This document shows positions 24,780-37,053 of a stretch of DNA of 64,000 bases, in pieces. The translations under genes were made by a program, and so were the position numbers. Numbering within the stretch: position 1 is the first letter of the stretch; each line of letters opens with the position of its first letter. The notes under the pieces are model-generated. The model made no database searches. It saw only the letters and a list, made by a program, of their open reading frames with translations, and was not told the origin of the DNA. The DNA is from Neckera pumila (lineage: Eukaryota > Streptophyta > Bryopsida > Hypnales > Neckeraceae), in NCBI GenBank assembly GCA_963969595.1, contig OZ018417.1, positions 21,950,501-22,014,500 of the forward strand. Reading direction: 5' to 3'.

Positions 24780-26357
24780 ATATCTGCCAAACCTCACACG
24801 CACGTTCCGTGCTCTCTCTCACAGTCACAGTCTCCCGGTCTCCCCATAAAAAGAACGTTGGTCCGTGTCATTCCTTTTTTTAAATTGGTTCGGTGGATTT
24901 CATGGTTTCCGTCCACTGTAATTTAAATTTTTTCTTCCCGCTTGGTTCGGCTTCAGTTGTACTGTTTCCCAACAGTGCATTCCTTCCACTTTGAATCCCA
25001 GTTTCCCAGTTTCCAGCTTCCTGTGTCGCCTTTGTCCTCTTCCCCAACGAACCTCCTCTCTTTTCCAGCCTTGGGTGTTTGCTTGGGATCGCCGTTTGTT
25101 TGGATGCATTTTTTGAAGCGAAGGGAAGCTGTAACGGTTGATTTCCCCCTCCTTCTTCTTCTCGGCATTGACCTTCATCTCTGTGTCTTGGGAGCTCTGT
25201 TTCCAACGCATGGCAGTTTTGAATCTGGAGTGCTAGCAATGGCTTGTTGAACATTACAAGCCCCTTTGGATGTGTGATCCGTTTTGCATCACCTCCAGGA
25301 ACTGCCTCGGGGTCCTCCTCTCCTGGTGGCGTCCTTGTGGCTATGTGGCATTGTGAGGAGAAGATTTTTGAAAATAGTAAAGAATAGGGTTTTGGAAGGA
25401 CAATGGGGGCGGCTGTAGAGCTTCACCGGGGGGTTGTCATCAAAGTGGATCCAGAGCAGATGGGGATATCGAACTGGGTTTTGTGGAGCTCATGAGCGTC
25501 GATCCAGGTGCTTCATTCGGTTGGACCGATCACTACATTTTTTCTTCAGGTGAGTGAGTGGAAACTTGTTTTGGAAATTTGGGCTGCATTGGAAGGGGCT
25601 CCGTTAGATATTACTACTAGAGAGAATGATCGCATTGCGAATCTTTTGTTGGTCGGCAGTGACGTTTCCTTAAGTTACGGATCTCACTAGATACCCCTCC
25701 ATTTGGATGGCTCTTGGAACGGGGAATCATCTTCTGTGAACAGGGGCACTGGAGAAACCGATGCAAACCTTTTGAAGAATACTCTAGACTTTGAATGATA
25801 GTTTAGACTTTGAACGGCTAGTTCATTCTTTTCCGTGTGGGTATGCTTGCGAGCATCGGGAATTGATGTTCAGCATAATTCACGAGGAAGGAGTTGTTTG
25901 AGACGCGAATCATTAAACTAGGTCATCGGTCCAAAGAATGGTGGATTCATTTCTTGGCATGTGCACGAAGATACGAAGAGTATGGATTTGGCAATGTTAT
26001 TCTTCTCTGTAGGAAATCTATCGCTGACGATTCAAAGTGACCCAGGTGTGGAATACATAAAACCAGAGCAAAATGTGGCGTGCTTTGCATCAGGTGAAAT
26101 TTCAATGGATTTAAAATCTGCATTGACGGGTTACATACTCTAATATCGACGGCTGTGTGTGTCGTTTTCGCTATGAATAGTTCGATTTCAGTTGAGCTGT
26201 AGGAGTCCTTTAGAAATTTAGCTGAATGTTGCGTGTCTACAAGTGTTTTCTCATTATTTTCCATCTCCTGGAATTCAGGTCCTCAATAGTTGGTGACTCC
26301 ACTGGATAGCAGACTGGGTCCAAGTGAAAGAATCTTTCTTTATAAAGCGCAGTGAAG
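24780..26357 (+). promoter_or_regulatory. Promoter region and long leader of the GST-hemerythrin gene
   Basis: Composition shifts from AT-rich repeats to a CT-rich, balanced leader at about 24800. A TATA-like box CATAAAAAG lies at 24845-24853, so transcription may start near 24875. A strong donor, CAG|GTGAGT at 25549/25550, and an acceptor, TTCAG at 26278, suggest a leader intron of 729 bp. The proposed leader contains upstream ATGs, including 25403 and 25492. Start site and intron are inferred from consensus only. Confidence 0.45.
25403..25557 (+). other. Two overlapping upstream open reading frames (30 and 21 codons)
   Basis: ATG at 25403 opens a 30-codon frame (starts MGAAVELHRG) ending TGA at 25493-25495. 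The stop overlaps a second ATG at 25492 as ATGA, opening a 21-codon frame (starts MSVDPGASFG) to 25557. Composition is protein-like rather than random. A third frame at about 25550-25690 is also protein-like. They could be regulatory upstream ORFs or the relic of another coding exon. Confidence 0.35.
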
Positions 26358-28981
26358 ATGGGGATATGTTTCCCAAAGGCGGCTCGACCGAAATACAAGG
26401 ATGAGCCTTTGAACCCCAAGCCCTCCGCGGTTGTGCCGACGTCGTCTTCTCCAATTTATTGCGATCCGAGTCCGGAAGATTCTGCTCCTCCTGATGCTGG
26501 GTACTCGGAAGCTGAAAGTAATCTCCCTAGAGTGCAGTTGATCGGAGACATGCTGTGTCCCTTCACACTGCGTGTGCAAATTGCGCTGCAATTCAAGGTA
26601 AACCCACTCTGAGTTTCAAACGTAATGCCAAGTCTGGTGTTCTAAGCAACCCCGTCAGTGTCTCACTGGTTATTTAGAAGAGGATCATGATCCTTCTCCT
26701 CATTCTCAGCTCTTAGATCAATCAAAAGGCACAGATCTGAACATTACTTGACCTTATGTCCAGTAATGCCAAGTCTGAGTTTTGGGAAATCTTGTCACTT
26801 TTCTTGTTGGTTAGCCATAGCACTTCTTCTCAATGTCCTAAACCCTTGATCAACCATAAAGTAAAATTTTGGATATTCAAAGATCCAATGCAATGACTCG
26901 GCATTATGTCTCATAATCTTCCCTAGCCTCCTGTTTCTTTCAGGTTCTTTTTCAATTATAACAAGGGTAACGTCCCGAGCGTTATTAACCCTTTTTACAT
27001 TTCTGTGATGTGCCCAGGGTATCCTCGTGGATCCCACCTGGTTGACTCCTGCAGATTTGGTGAACCCCAAGTTAGTAAACGCTAGTCCAAACGGCAAGTA
27101 CCCCGTTTTACACTACGGGAACCACAAATTGAGTGGCTCAACCGATGCCATGCTGGATTACATTGAGGAGACGTTCCAAGACCCGACGTTGATCCCTTCT
27201 CCAGTGGAAGATGACGTCATGGAGTGGGTGTCGTTCATTCGCGATGAGCTCACTCCAATTGTGGGCCAGCTCTTGTACGACGGCAGTCCTCTCGTGCAAC
27301 AGGAGCTCCAACCGATGCTGGAGACCACGTTTTCTAAATTAGACAGTGGCATATGGGAACACGGCAAGCAGGGCCGGTTCTTCTTCGGCAACCTGTTCAC
27401 ACTTGTAGATGTCTATCTGATTCCCATCCTTCTCCTCGTCGACGTCGCCAAGTTCTTCCGTGGTATTGAAATTGGGACCGTCCACTCACATTTGCTGGCT
27501 TACAGTCGAGCCATGCATTCTTTTCCGAATTACTCCCCCGTGAGGGTGAACACGGATTTGCTGAAAGGAGCTGTGGCCAAGACGTTGGTGGAGAGGGCGC
27601 CGTCTCCTTTGATTGTCATGACGGTGTTGCAACACAGGAGCATTTTGTGGCACTTGGAGAGTCTGGTCAATCTTGCGGATGGGCTGCCGGTGGACAAAGT
27701 GTCCATTGAAGACTCGGGGAGAAGGGGAGTGGCGGGGAAGCAGATGCAGCTGCTTTGGAAAATGTATGGACGGTTGTTGGAACTCATGCAAGAGCATGCA
27801 CAAATGGAGGAACGAGTCATTTTTCCTGCAATAGACTCCACAGAGGAAGGTATTGATTCGAAAAATAGGGAGATTCCATCCTTACTTCGCAAGTCGTCTT
27901 TCGCTTGTGTTTATATGGCAAATCTTGTGCTGTTGCATTGATTATCCTCTAATTTCCCAAACGGCTAAAAGTGGCCACGCCGATATGTATAGGAAGGTAA
28001 CGGAATGTACCAATAGAAAGAAGACATCATTTTTAACAACAGAACTATGCGTTTTCCAAAGAGGAATGTCTACGGGCAGCTTGGGGTGGGTGGGTGGTTG
28101 GGGTAATAGTCTGATTCGAGTGGAGCTGCTTCGATATGCTGCTGATTTGAAGGGCTTAACTTGTGTATTGAATTTTCCAGGAATGAGCGAACAAGCACTT
28201 GTAGATCATGCCCGGGATCTGCCTGTAATGAATGGCATTCGTGAGGACATCAAGGGAGTCATGGCATTGGAGCAGGGTTGCTCTGACCATCTAGAAGGCC
28301 TGCATGCTCTTGCAATCCGGCTTCACTCTCTTCAAGTAAGGATCTGGTCATATTGGTACTCACAGTAATTGGTGTAGTAGAATCATTGTGGTTTCAAAAA
28401 TGCCGGCCTACAAATGAATTGTGGGTTGCAAAATCTTCAAATCGTCGAAGAGTACATCAGATTTGTGAACTTTTCTGAAGATTGACCTCAATGTTGATAG
28501 TATCACCCTTAGTAATGGCCCAGTTTGGCGTAGTCTTTAAGGAGTCAGCTAGTCTTTTAGTAGTACCTTGCGTGAGTTTATTATGTACTCGTTCTATAAT
28601 AGCGTTCTCATACTCGTATGATTCTTCCAGGAAAATAGCGTGGAACACTACCATGAGGAAGAGAGGGATCTCTTGCCGCAGCTGAATGCAGCTGGTCTGG
28701 GGAACAAGAAGCAGGACGAGCTGGTGATTCAAAGCATTGCAGTGATGGAGGAGACTCATGGGAGATTGCTGCCGTTTCTTCTTCAAGGATTAGAGGCTCA
28801 CGAAATCAGCCAGTACATTGGGCTCTTGCAAAGCTCATTTGAGGGAGGGAAGAGCCGAGTCTACACGAGGATGTCCTTCTGTTTGAAGAACGCAGACGAA
28901 GAATTCAAGGAAGTGTGCAGAGTGGCCCAAGCAAAGATGATTGAGCTTGCAAACCCTTCCAGCAACAAGGCTGCTGGGTAA
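26358..28981 (+). CDS. Glutathione S-transferase fused to a hemerythrin domain, four exons, 525 residues
   Basis: Coding exons are 26358-26597, 27018-27849, 28181-28335 and 28631-28981; all junctions have GT donors and AG acceptors with phases 0, 1, 0. Residues 58-135 form a thioredoxin-like GST N domain: CPF at 67-69 places a Cys where Cys-type GSTs have their catalytic residue, SPNGKYPVL (103-111) gives the cis-proline loop, and S121 sits in the glutathione gamma-glutamyl-binding turn. Residues about 145-265 form the helical C domain (GNLFTLVDVYLIP, 204-216). Residues about 280-440 are hemerythrin-like, with candidate iron ligands H286, H340/E344 (HAQME), H367 and H417/D422 (HEEERD). Expected role: cytosolic glutathione-dependent thiol transfer or redox chemistry coupled to a di-iron site binding O2, iron or reactive oxygen. 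The N-terminal 55 residues are Pro/Ser-rich, and MGIC could allow lipid anchoring (weak). ATG 26358 is preferred over an upstream in-frame GTG. This matches the hemerythrin GST class of mosses; substrate unknown. Confidence 0.93.
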
Positions 28982-30626
28982 CAAGGGAATGGGCTTCTTC
29001 TTCTCACTTCGCCTTTGCTGTACTATGTAAAGAGTTGGGTTGACTTCGAGGTTTGGATGGATATCAACTGTACGATCTGACACAAACAAGCTCCTTGTAC
29101 CTCGGCACAGTTTTGATTTAACGCTGTTTTCAGCTGGTGGTAATCAGTGATTTTTCTTCATCCCTCCCCCCATGGTGCTTTTTGTCCATCTCTTCAAAAA
29201 CTCTTTTTTTGACCTTAGGTCCTACCGAGTGTTGTAATGTGACGGATTTTGAGAACCTCCGTCACCTCTAGTGTACTAATAGGTCCAGGTAAAGGTAGCA
29301 TAACTCTTCAACCTAGTGAAATTATTATTGATGGCTCTCAAATGGGCCAGCCTTATCAGTATGTAGTGTATTTTCCCGGTTGCTCGTCTATTTGTGGGTA
29401 AAGAAAAAACTCTTGTGAGTATCTGATAAATGGCAACCATTGTTGGTGAGATGCTGAGTTTACTGTGTTGTGGAGGATTCGCTGCCTTGAATCCAGGCAC
29501 TGTAGATAATTGCGCTCTTCTATCGATTACTTGAAGAGAGCCCGTGCTTGTAATGCATAAGGTGACAGTCTCGGAAAATTCTGAGAAGACATGGAGGGAC
29601 TTTCAGACTGGTCAATAGAGATATTTTTGAAGTGTTCTCTGAGTTTCATGTGCATTTTTCCTCTAAGCACAGGCTTTGTGCGGACCTATATGGTGATGAG
29701 TCTAGAATCTCATACCCACTCGGATGTCGTTTAAAGGTGCGTCTTCCAGTGATTTTGGGAAGACGCACTGAGCTGTGGAAAGACTTTGGACTCAAGGACG
29801 GAGCCCACGACCGTGTAACTTAGTCAGACCTTTCTGTATCCTCCATTTTTTCTCTGCTATGTATGAGTGACTTTTTCTGGTTCTAAATTTCAGAGATAAA
29901 ATCACATGTCCAACATGTCATGAAAATTTCAGATTTGTTTGCGAACATTTCAAGTGTCCATTAATTTTCACATATGTAATATGTTGGAAAAATCTGAAAA
30001 TTCAGCTTAGATGTAAATTATAGTATAGAACAATTCAATTTGTGTAATAGACCCCCAATTTCAAACTTCATGAAAATGCATCTTTCTAGGAAAATTTTCA
30101 AAATTTCTGAATGGAGTAAAAACTACTCTTGAAGTTTGTTTTGTTAGTTTTGCTCAAAAGCAAAAAAAACTATTTTGGTTGTTGAAACCAAATTTGAAGG
30201 AAAAAAGGTTCAAATTATTGATGTATATTGTTTAGAGTTCCAAATTTTGATAATCTACACCATATAAAATCAAAAAGCAATTAATATGACTTGATCTTAA
30301 CTACAAGAGCAATGATGTCCCCCATCTTGGCTAGTAGGAGCGGAGATAAGGAAGTATTTTGGAACAGGGTGCCCTTTCTTGAGTGCTCTTTCTTTTTGTA
30401 GTCTTTTGGTTCTTTCCTTGGGTTGTTCAGCTCTTTTGTCCAGTTGTCAAGGCTTGGCTAATGTTCTTTAGTTTCTTCTTAAATGCAATGGATCTCCCAT
30501 TTATTCAAAAAGAAAAAAAAGGAGCATTGATGTGGATATAGCATCAATAAAATTTCTCACAAAAAAATGTATGAAAATCATTCTTAAGCTAGTTTTTACT
30601 CTAATTTGAAATTTTGAGAAATTCTA
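28982..30626. other. 3' flank of the GST-hemerythrin gene and intergenic DNA
   Basis: The first 100-200 bases are probably 3' untranslated. A 63-codon frame at 29632-29823 is coding-like in composition but unrecognised. From about 29890 to 30980 weak inverted ends (TTTCAGAGAT) hint at another foldback element, not firmly bounded. Confidence 0.35.
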
Positions 30627-30707
30627 CTCCCACAATTTGGAAATAGTGTATCCATTCTTTGTGTAGTCACCATTGAGAATGTATATACTATTTCCAAATG
30701 GAGGGAG
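30627..30707. mobile_element. Stowaway-like miniature element (81 bp)
   Basis: CTCCCACAATTTGGAAATAG at 30627 faces its inverse CTATTTCCAAATGGAGGGAG ending at 30707, with TA on both sides (30625-30626 and 30708-30709). Ends beginning CTCCC and a TA duplication are typical of Stowaway elements of the Tc1/mariner group. Confidence 0.75.
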
Positions 30708-30709
30708 TA

Positions 30710-33700
30710 AAATTCAATATTTTATTGCAATTTCAACTTTGGGCCTTTCATAATGGAGTGTTCATAATGGCACGGTAAAATGATTGCATCATGATGATCT
30801 ATACTATGATATACACATACAAAAGAAATTTAAGATTTTTTAAAAACATGTTCTGTGTTTGAAGTGAATTGTTTTCACTTTTTATTCAGAAACAATATTA
30901 TCGAATTTTCACCCCAAAATCTGAAATGCCTACAATTAATAGAAGACATGTCACATGTGATTAACTGATTACATCTCTGAAAAATAAAAAACAAAAAATA
31001 AAAAATTCATTCACACATAACTTAGTTGCAAAATGCGAGCATACATTGACAGGGAATTTAAAGTTTGAAAGCGTTGTCAGAAGCCGGTCTTTTCAGGGTT
31101 AACGGGTAAATACAGAATCTGAAAAATTCCTCTCAAAGATATCTCTGCTTCGAAACTGTGTCCTGTTGTCTGCAAAGATCATTAAGATTACTGTCTAGAG
31201 TTGAGCATATCAAGCTACAAATTTGTGGACTCCAGTCACGCCACTGCTTGTACTGCCACAATACTATGAACTCATCAATGACAATTTGTTGTAAACTGTC
31301 GAAAGTTTTATTGAAGCTCACAAAATTAAATTTCTGTTCACAGAAATTGCTAGAATTGGCAGCTTCAACCAATTGAAACCTGAAAAGTGGAAAGAACACC
31401 CTGATCGTCAGGGTGGGCTAGATTCTAGAACCTTACCACCTGGTGTATTCTTGGTCGATTCTGACAGCCAAAGTGTTCATTGTTGCTGGGGTCGGCAGTG
31501 CGCTGAAGAGTATCCAACTTATTATTAGTTACCATGATGGCCCGTCAGAGTTGACATTGGTGACATAACAACATGCAGGTCTTAAATATCACCTTCTAAA
31601 AAATCGGATCCTCTATTCTTTCACCAAGCTTCCGTCAGGGAACTCAAGTAGCAAGCCAAAAACTCCCAGAGTCCCAGAGCCTGCAATCACACCCCTCGAA
31701 GTACTGAATAACATCAGACCTACGTTCATATTCAATTTAGAGGACCAGGAATTGGTAGTCACTGTCTCTTTTAGATATGAATAATTTACGACAACTGCAT
31801 CCAGTTTCGATCAGCTCCCTTCACTAGTCACTCAAGCCACGAATTTGACCTCCGTTGCACAGGCAAGTCATGCACACTTGAAGGGAAAGGGGAGACAAAG
31901 GGAATTTATAAAAATAAATCTCCTCTAAGATAGCAGGGAAAAAAAGATGAATTTCCCGTGTGATAATAGTGGAATAGTCGTATGTACAAATCCCCTGCGG
32001 ACTCGATCAATTTCCCCCTTGAGAGGCAAAAGAATGTCGCCAAATCGTCTGTGAGGTCGAAGAAGAGATACTGAGTTCAACAAGTGAGGGAAGTGACATA
32101 ATTTTCAGGTGTGGGAGACCCAACAGTTATGATGGCTCCAAAGGTGGTGAGCTTGGTCACAGAGTTCAAAACTCTCCGACATCTGCGCTTTGCTCCGAGT
32201 AAGAAACGCATCATATTGGTATATTATGGAATCCTTGTTCAGTTAGGTTCAGTCGAACCAAAGCAATGGCGGGAGAGAGAGCTTTCCATTCCAACATTTT
32301 ATTGCCAAGTATGACCATCAATTATATTAATATGCAGTGTCATGACCCATGCTACGACCCCTTTCACAAAATTCGTCATTTTTTCTTAGAGAAATATTAT
32401 CCAATTATTTCGACATTCACGATGAAAACCTAGAAACAAAACAAGAGTCTCTGATCAAACGCTAGCGTTCAAAATGCTATGATCGATCTCCAACGCTATC
32501 AACTTCAGTTACCTGCAAAGTGACTGCAATGTCGATGTTGTAGCTAGTAAACTCTTCATAAAGAGAACCTCTTAGGAGTCAGTAGGCTCCCACCACATGA
32601 ATAATTAATTAGGAGCTTCGCTACGAGAGACTTTGTCCTTGTAGGAGTAGCTCCTGTCAATGAGTAAGGTCTCCTCCCCTTTTTTTTAATGAGAGCTAAT
32701 AAAGTGGAAGGACCCTTGGGATAGAGAGAGAGGAAGAAGATGGCTTTATTTGGTCCCCATGGCATCGTGCTATTGCTTGGTGGCCGAATACGCTCTGACT
32801 GGTGGATACTGGTTGTCATTCTTGTTGAGTTGGACTAAAATGAAATTTCCCACATCGATTCTGTCACTACGCACAAGCAAAAATGAGTTCGGAATTGTTG
32901 CTTTGGGTTATATACAGATCCACCTGGAAACCAAACCCTTGTGGAAAGGTCATAATCAATTAGAATCTCAGTATCGCTCTTTGTTATGTTACAAAAGTTA
33001 TGTACAAATGTGAAAATAGGGAATTCAACATGAAATACTTCATAGAAATTTATAGAAAACACAAAAAAATTTCACAATCTCTAAGATATTCATCCCTAAA
33101 ATCCAGGGTTTGCTTATGACAAATTGGTGATCAGATTGCACAAAATATGGATTAGATGCGGTCAAATTTGACATCTCACCAGAATCAGTGAAGAATATCG
33201 CATCTGTTGGTCAACAAATAACTGAAATTGGAACAAAATGTAATCCCTCTAAGATGCACTCAAAACTGTTATTGAAAGCATAAGTAAAACATGAGTGTCC
33301 TTTAGGGATTAAAGATGTCTGGTGCATTGATGTCCCGTTGCAGTAACGGACATTTAACTCTGCTACATCTGCTTGAATTTTTTTGAAATAAAAAGAAACT
33401 AATGAGATGCTCTCAGTTAGTCGCTACTGTACCCAAAGTTGACGTCCTCCCTGCGCCAGGTCTCAAATCAGACACAAGTTCCTCTGCAATGCAGTCCACC
33501 ACAACCATATCAGCAACGCCATCAAACCGCGAACCAAGCAGCCAATACAGGATTTTGAAGCTCATGCTGCGGAGTCTCCATGGTTGAAAGGAGGAGGATT
33601 GGAATTCAAAATGCTACCATTTCTTAATTGCACTTACAACCTGCAAGCTGTAGAATTAGATTTAAGTCCATGTTCTTCCAAAATTCATTGGTTGCTTTGT

Positions 33701-35321
33701 ACGCAACAAATATAACCCATAGTGCATTGGTTCACGTTTGTTGCTATTTGAGACAATGCTGAATTGAGTATTGTAAGAAATGTGTTACAATTTGTTTTAG
33801 TGGACACATATCACACAAAGATTGTGATACGCACCCACAACAAGCCATAGAATACACCTCATGCAATACTTAATTTACATTGTAGCCAACTCTGCCTTTT
33901 TGGAGCAAATATGACATATAGTAGCCTAGTTTGCTCTCCACTCAACCAAAGCATACAAGTTTCAATTTGTTACTACATTTTGTCCTTGGCTCTGTTAGAT
34001 TGAGTATTGCTTTCCGTGCTATAGCAAGTCATGAACACATGTCACAACCTCACCACTCCGCAACTCCATGCACCATGCATCTTACAGAGGTGGTTAGTAG
34101 CATTCTACATGCAATATTCAACCTATATCATTTCAACCTTGTGAAAAAGCATGAAATTTACGCCTAGTGAGGTCAAAGATTGTCAATTAGTCCAACACAT
34201 TGATCAAGTTAGTTTCAATTATAATTTTGTCCCACACTAATGACACTAACTCATATTAAATCTAAAATTATGCAATTTTGAGAGGCACACTAGTGTGGTA
34301 ATCCAAAGTCGGGTGAAAGCATGAAACACTTGCTCATTTTGTTGCATTTGGTAATTTCGGAAAGTAGTATTGGGAGTACCATGAGTACGTTGGCTGTGCA
34401 ACAAATTATACACAATGGTATTGGCAAATTTTTTGCTTTCACTCTCTATTGAATTTTAGATAAATTCAATATAGTGTGGTCCACAATATACTCCTCAATA
34501 TACTTTAAGTATTGAGAGTATTGCCAAGAGTATACTAAGTATTAAGAGATAGTACCTTCAATATAATTTCATCCAATTTTCATCTAAATTTCATCCCAAG
34601 GTTCACACCAATTAGATCTCATTCATTCAAGAATTATTCAAATTAGTATGGACTTTAGCACTATTTGAACTCTTGGATTGCCTTATACAATGGTCAAATT
34701 TAAAGCAAATGAAGTAATTCAATGGTTAAATTAACCTCGGAAGGATGCCAAGGCCAAAAACTAGTCCATTGATGACTTTCAAAATTACTTTAGAAATGAC
34801 AAATGCACAGTCTATTGGACTAAAAATTGGATAATTTTTGACAAAATGCCTTGGTACAGGTTCGTTGTTAAGTGATTTAACCTTGAAAGAATGTTGAGGC
34901 CAAAAGTGTCCAATGGATGACTTTCTAGATCAAGTGCTGTAGAAATGAAGAATGCACCTACCATATGTGAAGGTCTAATTCAGCACGTGAGTGCTACAAT
35001 TGAATTTCCACGTCATATTCTCAAGAGCCCACGTCACCTCACATCACTCACAAGATGACATGTGGCACTTTCTTACAATAAATAATGACTTAATTTATGC
35101 TGAATGTGACCTTTGTGTAGGGTATTGGTCCAAAAAACAGATCATTTTCTGCAAAGTTAACTTAGTGATAGGTCTGGTCTTGTCCTATCGTCAAGGTTGT
35201 TAAGCAATTGAACTCTTGTGATTGGTTTGGGTGCGACTGATCTCTCCAAATCTGACAAGCCAATTCAGTTTCGGCACTTCCCTGATGAATCTGACCCTTT
35301 AGAACCATAATTGCATCAACG
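30710..35321. other. Intergenic; one possible coding relic at 33401-33590 (-)
   Basis: A minus-strand frame at about 33401-33590 reads like protein (WLLGSRFDGVADMVVVDC, then a Leu/Arg-rich end) and stops cleanly, but I cannot assign it and see no partner exons. Frames at 31133-31399, 32111-32314 and 32556-32819 are unconvincing. No RNA gene recognised. Confidence 0.35.
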
Positions 35322-37048
35322 TCTGTAGCAAGAGTAAGTTAACTACAGCAACTGAATGAGGATTCCGTGCACTTACCCTTGACAACTAGTTCCGGCAGCA
35401 CACACCACGTTGCACACCCCGCAGTTGTTGCCGTCACTGGCGAAGTCGATCCGCGAGCAACCGCGCTCGTCAACCACCGCGCCATAGCAGTAGCTGAAGC
35501 CCTCCTTGCAAACCGCATAGCAGATCTCGCCTCCGCACACTGGCTCGGAGTTCGGAAACGATGGGCAAACCCGCCCGCACCCACCGCAGTTCAGTGGGTT
35601 GTACACCACGATCGACTCGCACCCGTCGGACAGCACGCCGTTACAGTCGGCGGTGCCCGTGTAGCACCAGACCAAGCCGCACTTGCCTGCGCTGCACTGG
35701 AACACACCGTTCGGGAACTGATCCACCCTGCACAACGGACCCGAGGGGGGTGTAACGAGCATTCGGTAACCAAAATTAAGATATTAAGAGAACCGCCGCA
35801 ACACAAACCCTTAATTAGCTTAGAAAGACAGCAGAAGAGAAGACTAAAAACATGCATGCAGTTACGCTACGAGCTAGAGACACTGTGTCTGTCTGTGCTA
35901 GCAAGCACTATGTCTGGCTTGGCTTTTCAAGTACGGTCCTACTCAAACTTCCTCACTATGTAGCTTTTGTCAATGCAAAGCCTTCTCTCCTTTGCTACAG
36001 AGCCAGTAAGTGAGTAATTCCAAACAGAATATCAGTACAAAGGTCCCCATGATCTCCTCCGGTCCAAAATCAATAAATGCGTATTTCTGAATAAACATAA
36101 CATCAATGCAAGGTCTCCTCTAGAATGATCTCCTTTGGTACATAGGCAACAATTGTGTATTTCCAAACATTACGTCAATGCAACTGCAAAGCCCCCTGTA
36201 GATATTCTTTGGTCCAGAGCCACTAAACGTGCAATTCCAAACATAACATCAATTTTGTTACACTGGCGCGGGTGTCTCCAGCACAAAATTGCGGCACGAA
36301 CTTGCACAAAGCTCTCTGAAAAAATAAGTCTAGTGTAAATTTGACCTTCAAAGTCGCATAGATACATGCCCACGTCATGAATATCAGTCAATGTACAGTG
36401 CAGTAACAAATTTGACATTACATTTTTTATGAATGACCGTTTCTGATTGTTCTGAGCAGATCGATTTATCACGCACAACCCTTTTTGTATCATATCTGTA
36501 TTGTCTGCTTTTCTGTGTGAGTATGGATTCATCCCTTCGAACTCTGATTTTGTACCATTGAAATCTTTGTCACGAAAACAAGAAATGTGAAGGACAAGAT
36601 AATTGTGATAAGGAAAATGAATCAGTTCTAAGACATGGGTTGTTGCCCACCTGCAAGTGGCGCCACATTGGTCACAGTTGGCAGGGTCAGACCCCGCGAC
36701 GAAGGTTTCGCAGCCGTCGCGGGTCATGTTGTTGTTGCAGTCCTTCCAGCCGGGGTTGCATCATGCGCTGCAGCGGCCGTTGACGCAAGTGGGGATGGCA
36801 TTGGCACGCGCGGGGCATTTGGTGCCGCACTTGCCGCAGTTCAGCGGGGACATTTGGAGCTGCGAAGAGGTGGTCTCGCAGCCGCTGCTGCTCTGGCCGT
36901 CGCAGTCGTGGAAGTTTTTGGTGCAGCGGTAGTTGCAGCGCCCGTTGCTCCATACTGGCGTGCTGTTAGGGCGCTTGGGGCACTTCACTCCGCAGCAGCC
37001 GCAGTTCTTCGCGACCGTCTTCGTGGATGTCAGACAAGGCCGGGTAAG
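35322..37048 (-). pseudogene. STIG1-like tandem cysteine-repeat protein, probably disabled
   Basis: Read on the minus strand, a coding stretch 37048-36651 joins an exon 35727-35377 in frame (phase 2) through an intron with a GT donor and AG acceptor. A perfect GTAAGT donor at 35376 leads to a short last exon from 35322 that adds one residue before TGA. The product has four units of about 45 residues with the pattern NCGxCGxxCP-N-P-C-NGxC-C-DC-GCE and ends NNCGVCNVVCAAGTSCQG, as in plant STIG1 family secreted proteins. Three signs of decay: a TGA in frame in unit 2 (36763-36761, between GRCSA and CNPGW), Trp instead of the conserved Cys in unit 1 (PVWSNGRC), and an in-frame TAA at 37051-37049 with no signal-peptide exon found upstream. 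A functional gene would be secreted to the cell wall. The TGA could also be a sequencing error. Confidence 0.75.
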
Positions 37049-37053
37049 TTAGA

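Noticed and set aside
24880..25254. Minus-strand open frames of 71-124 codons
   Set aside because: They lie antisense in the CT-rich leader of the GST-hemerythrin gene; low-complexity Lys/Arg/Glu composition is the shadow of CT-rich DNA.
27853..28368. 171-codon frame on + through 27850-28180
   Set aside because: It reads through an intron of the GST-hemerythrin gene. The GT donor at 27850 and AG at 28180 rejoin the hemerythrin domain in frame.
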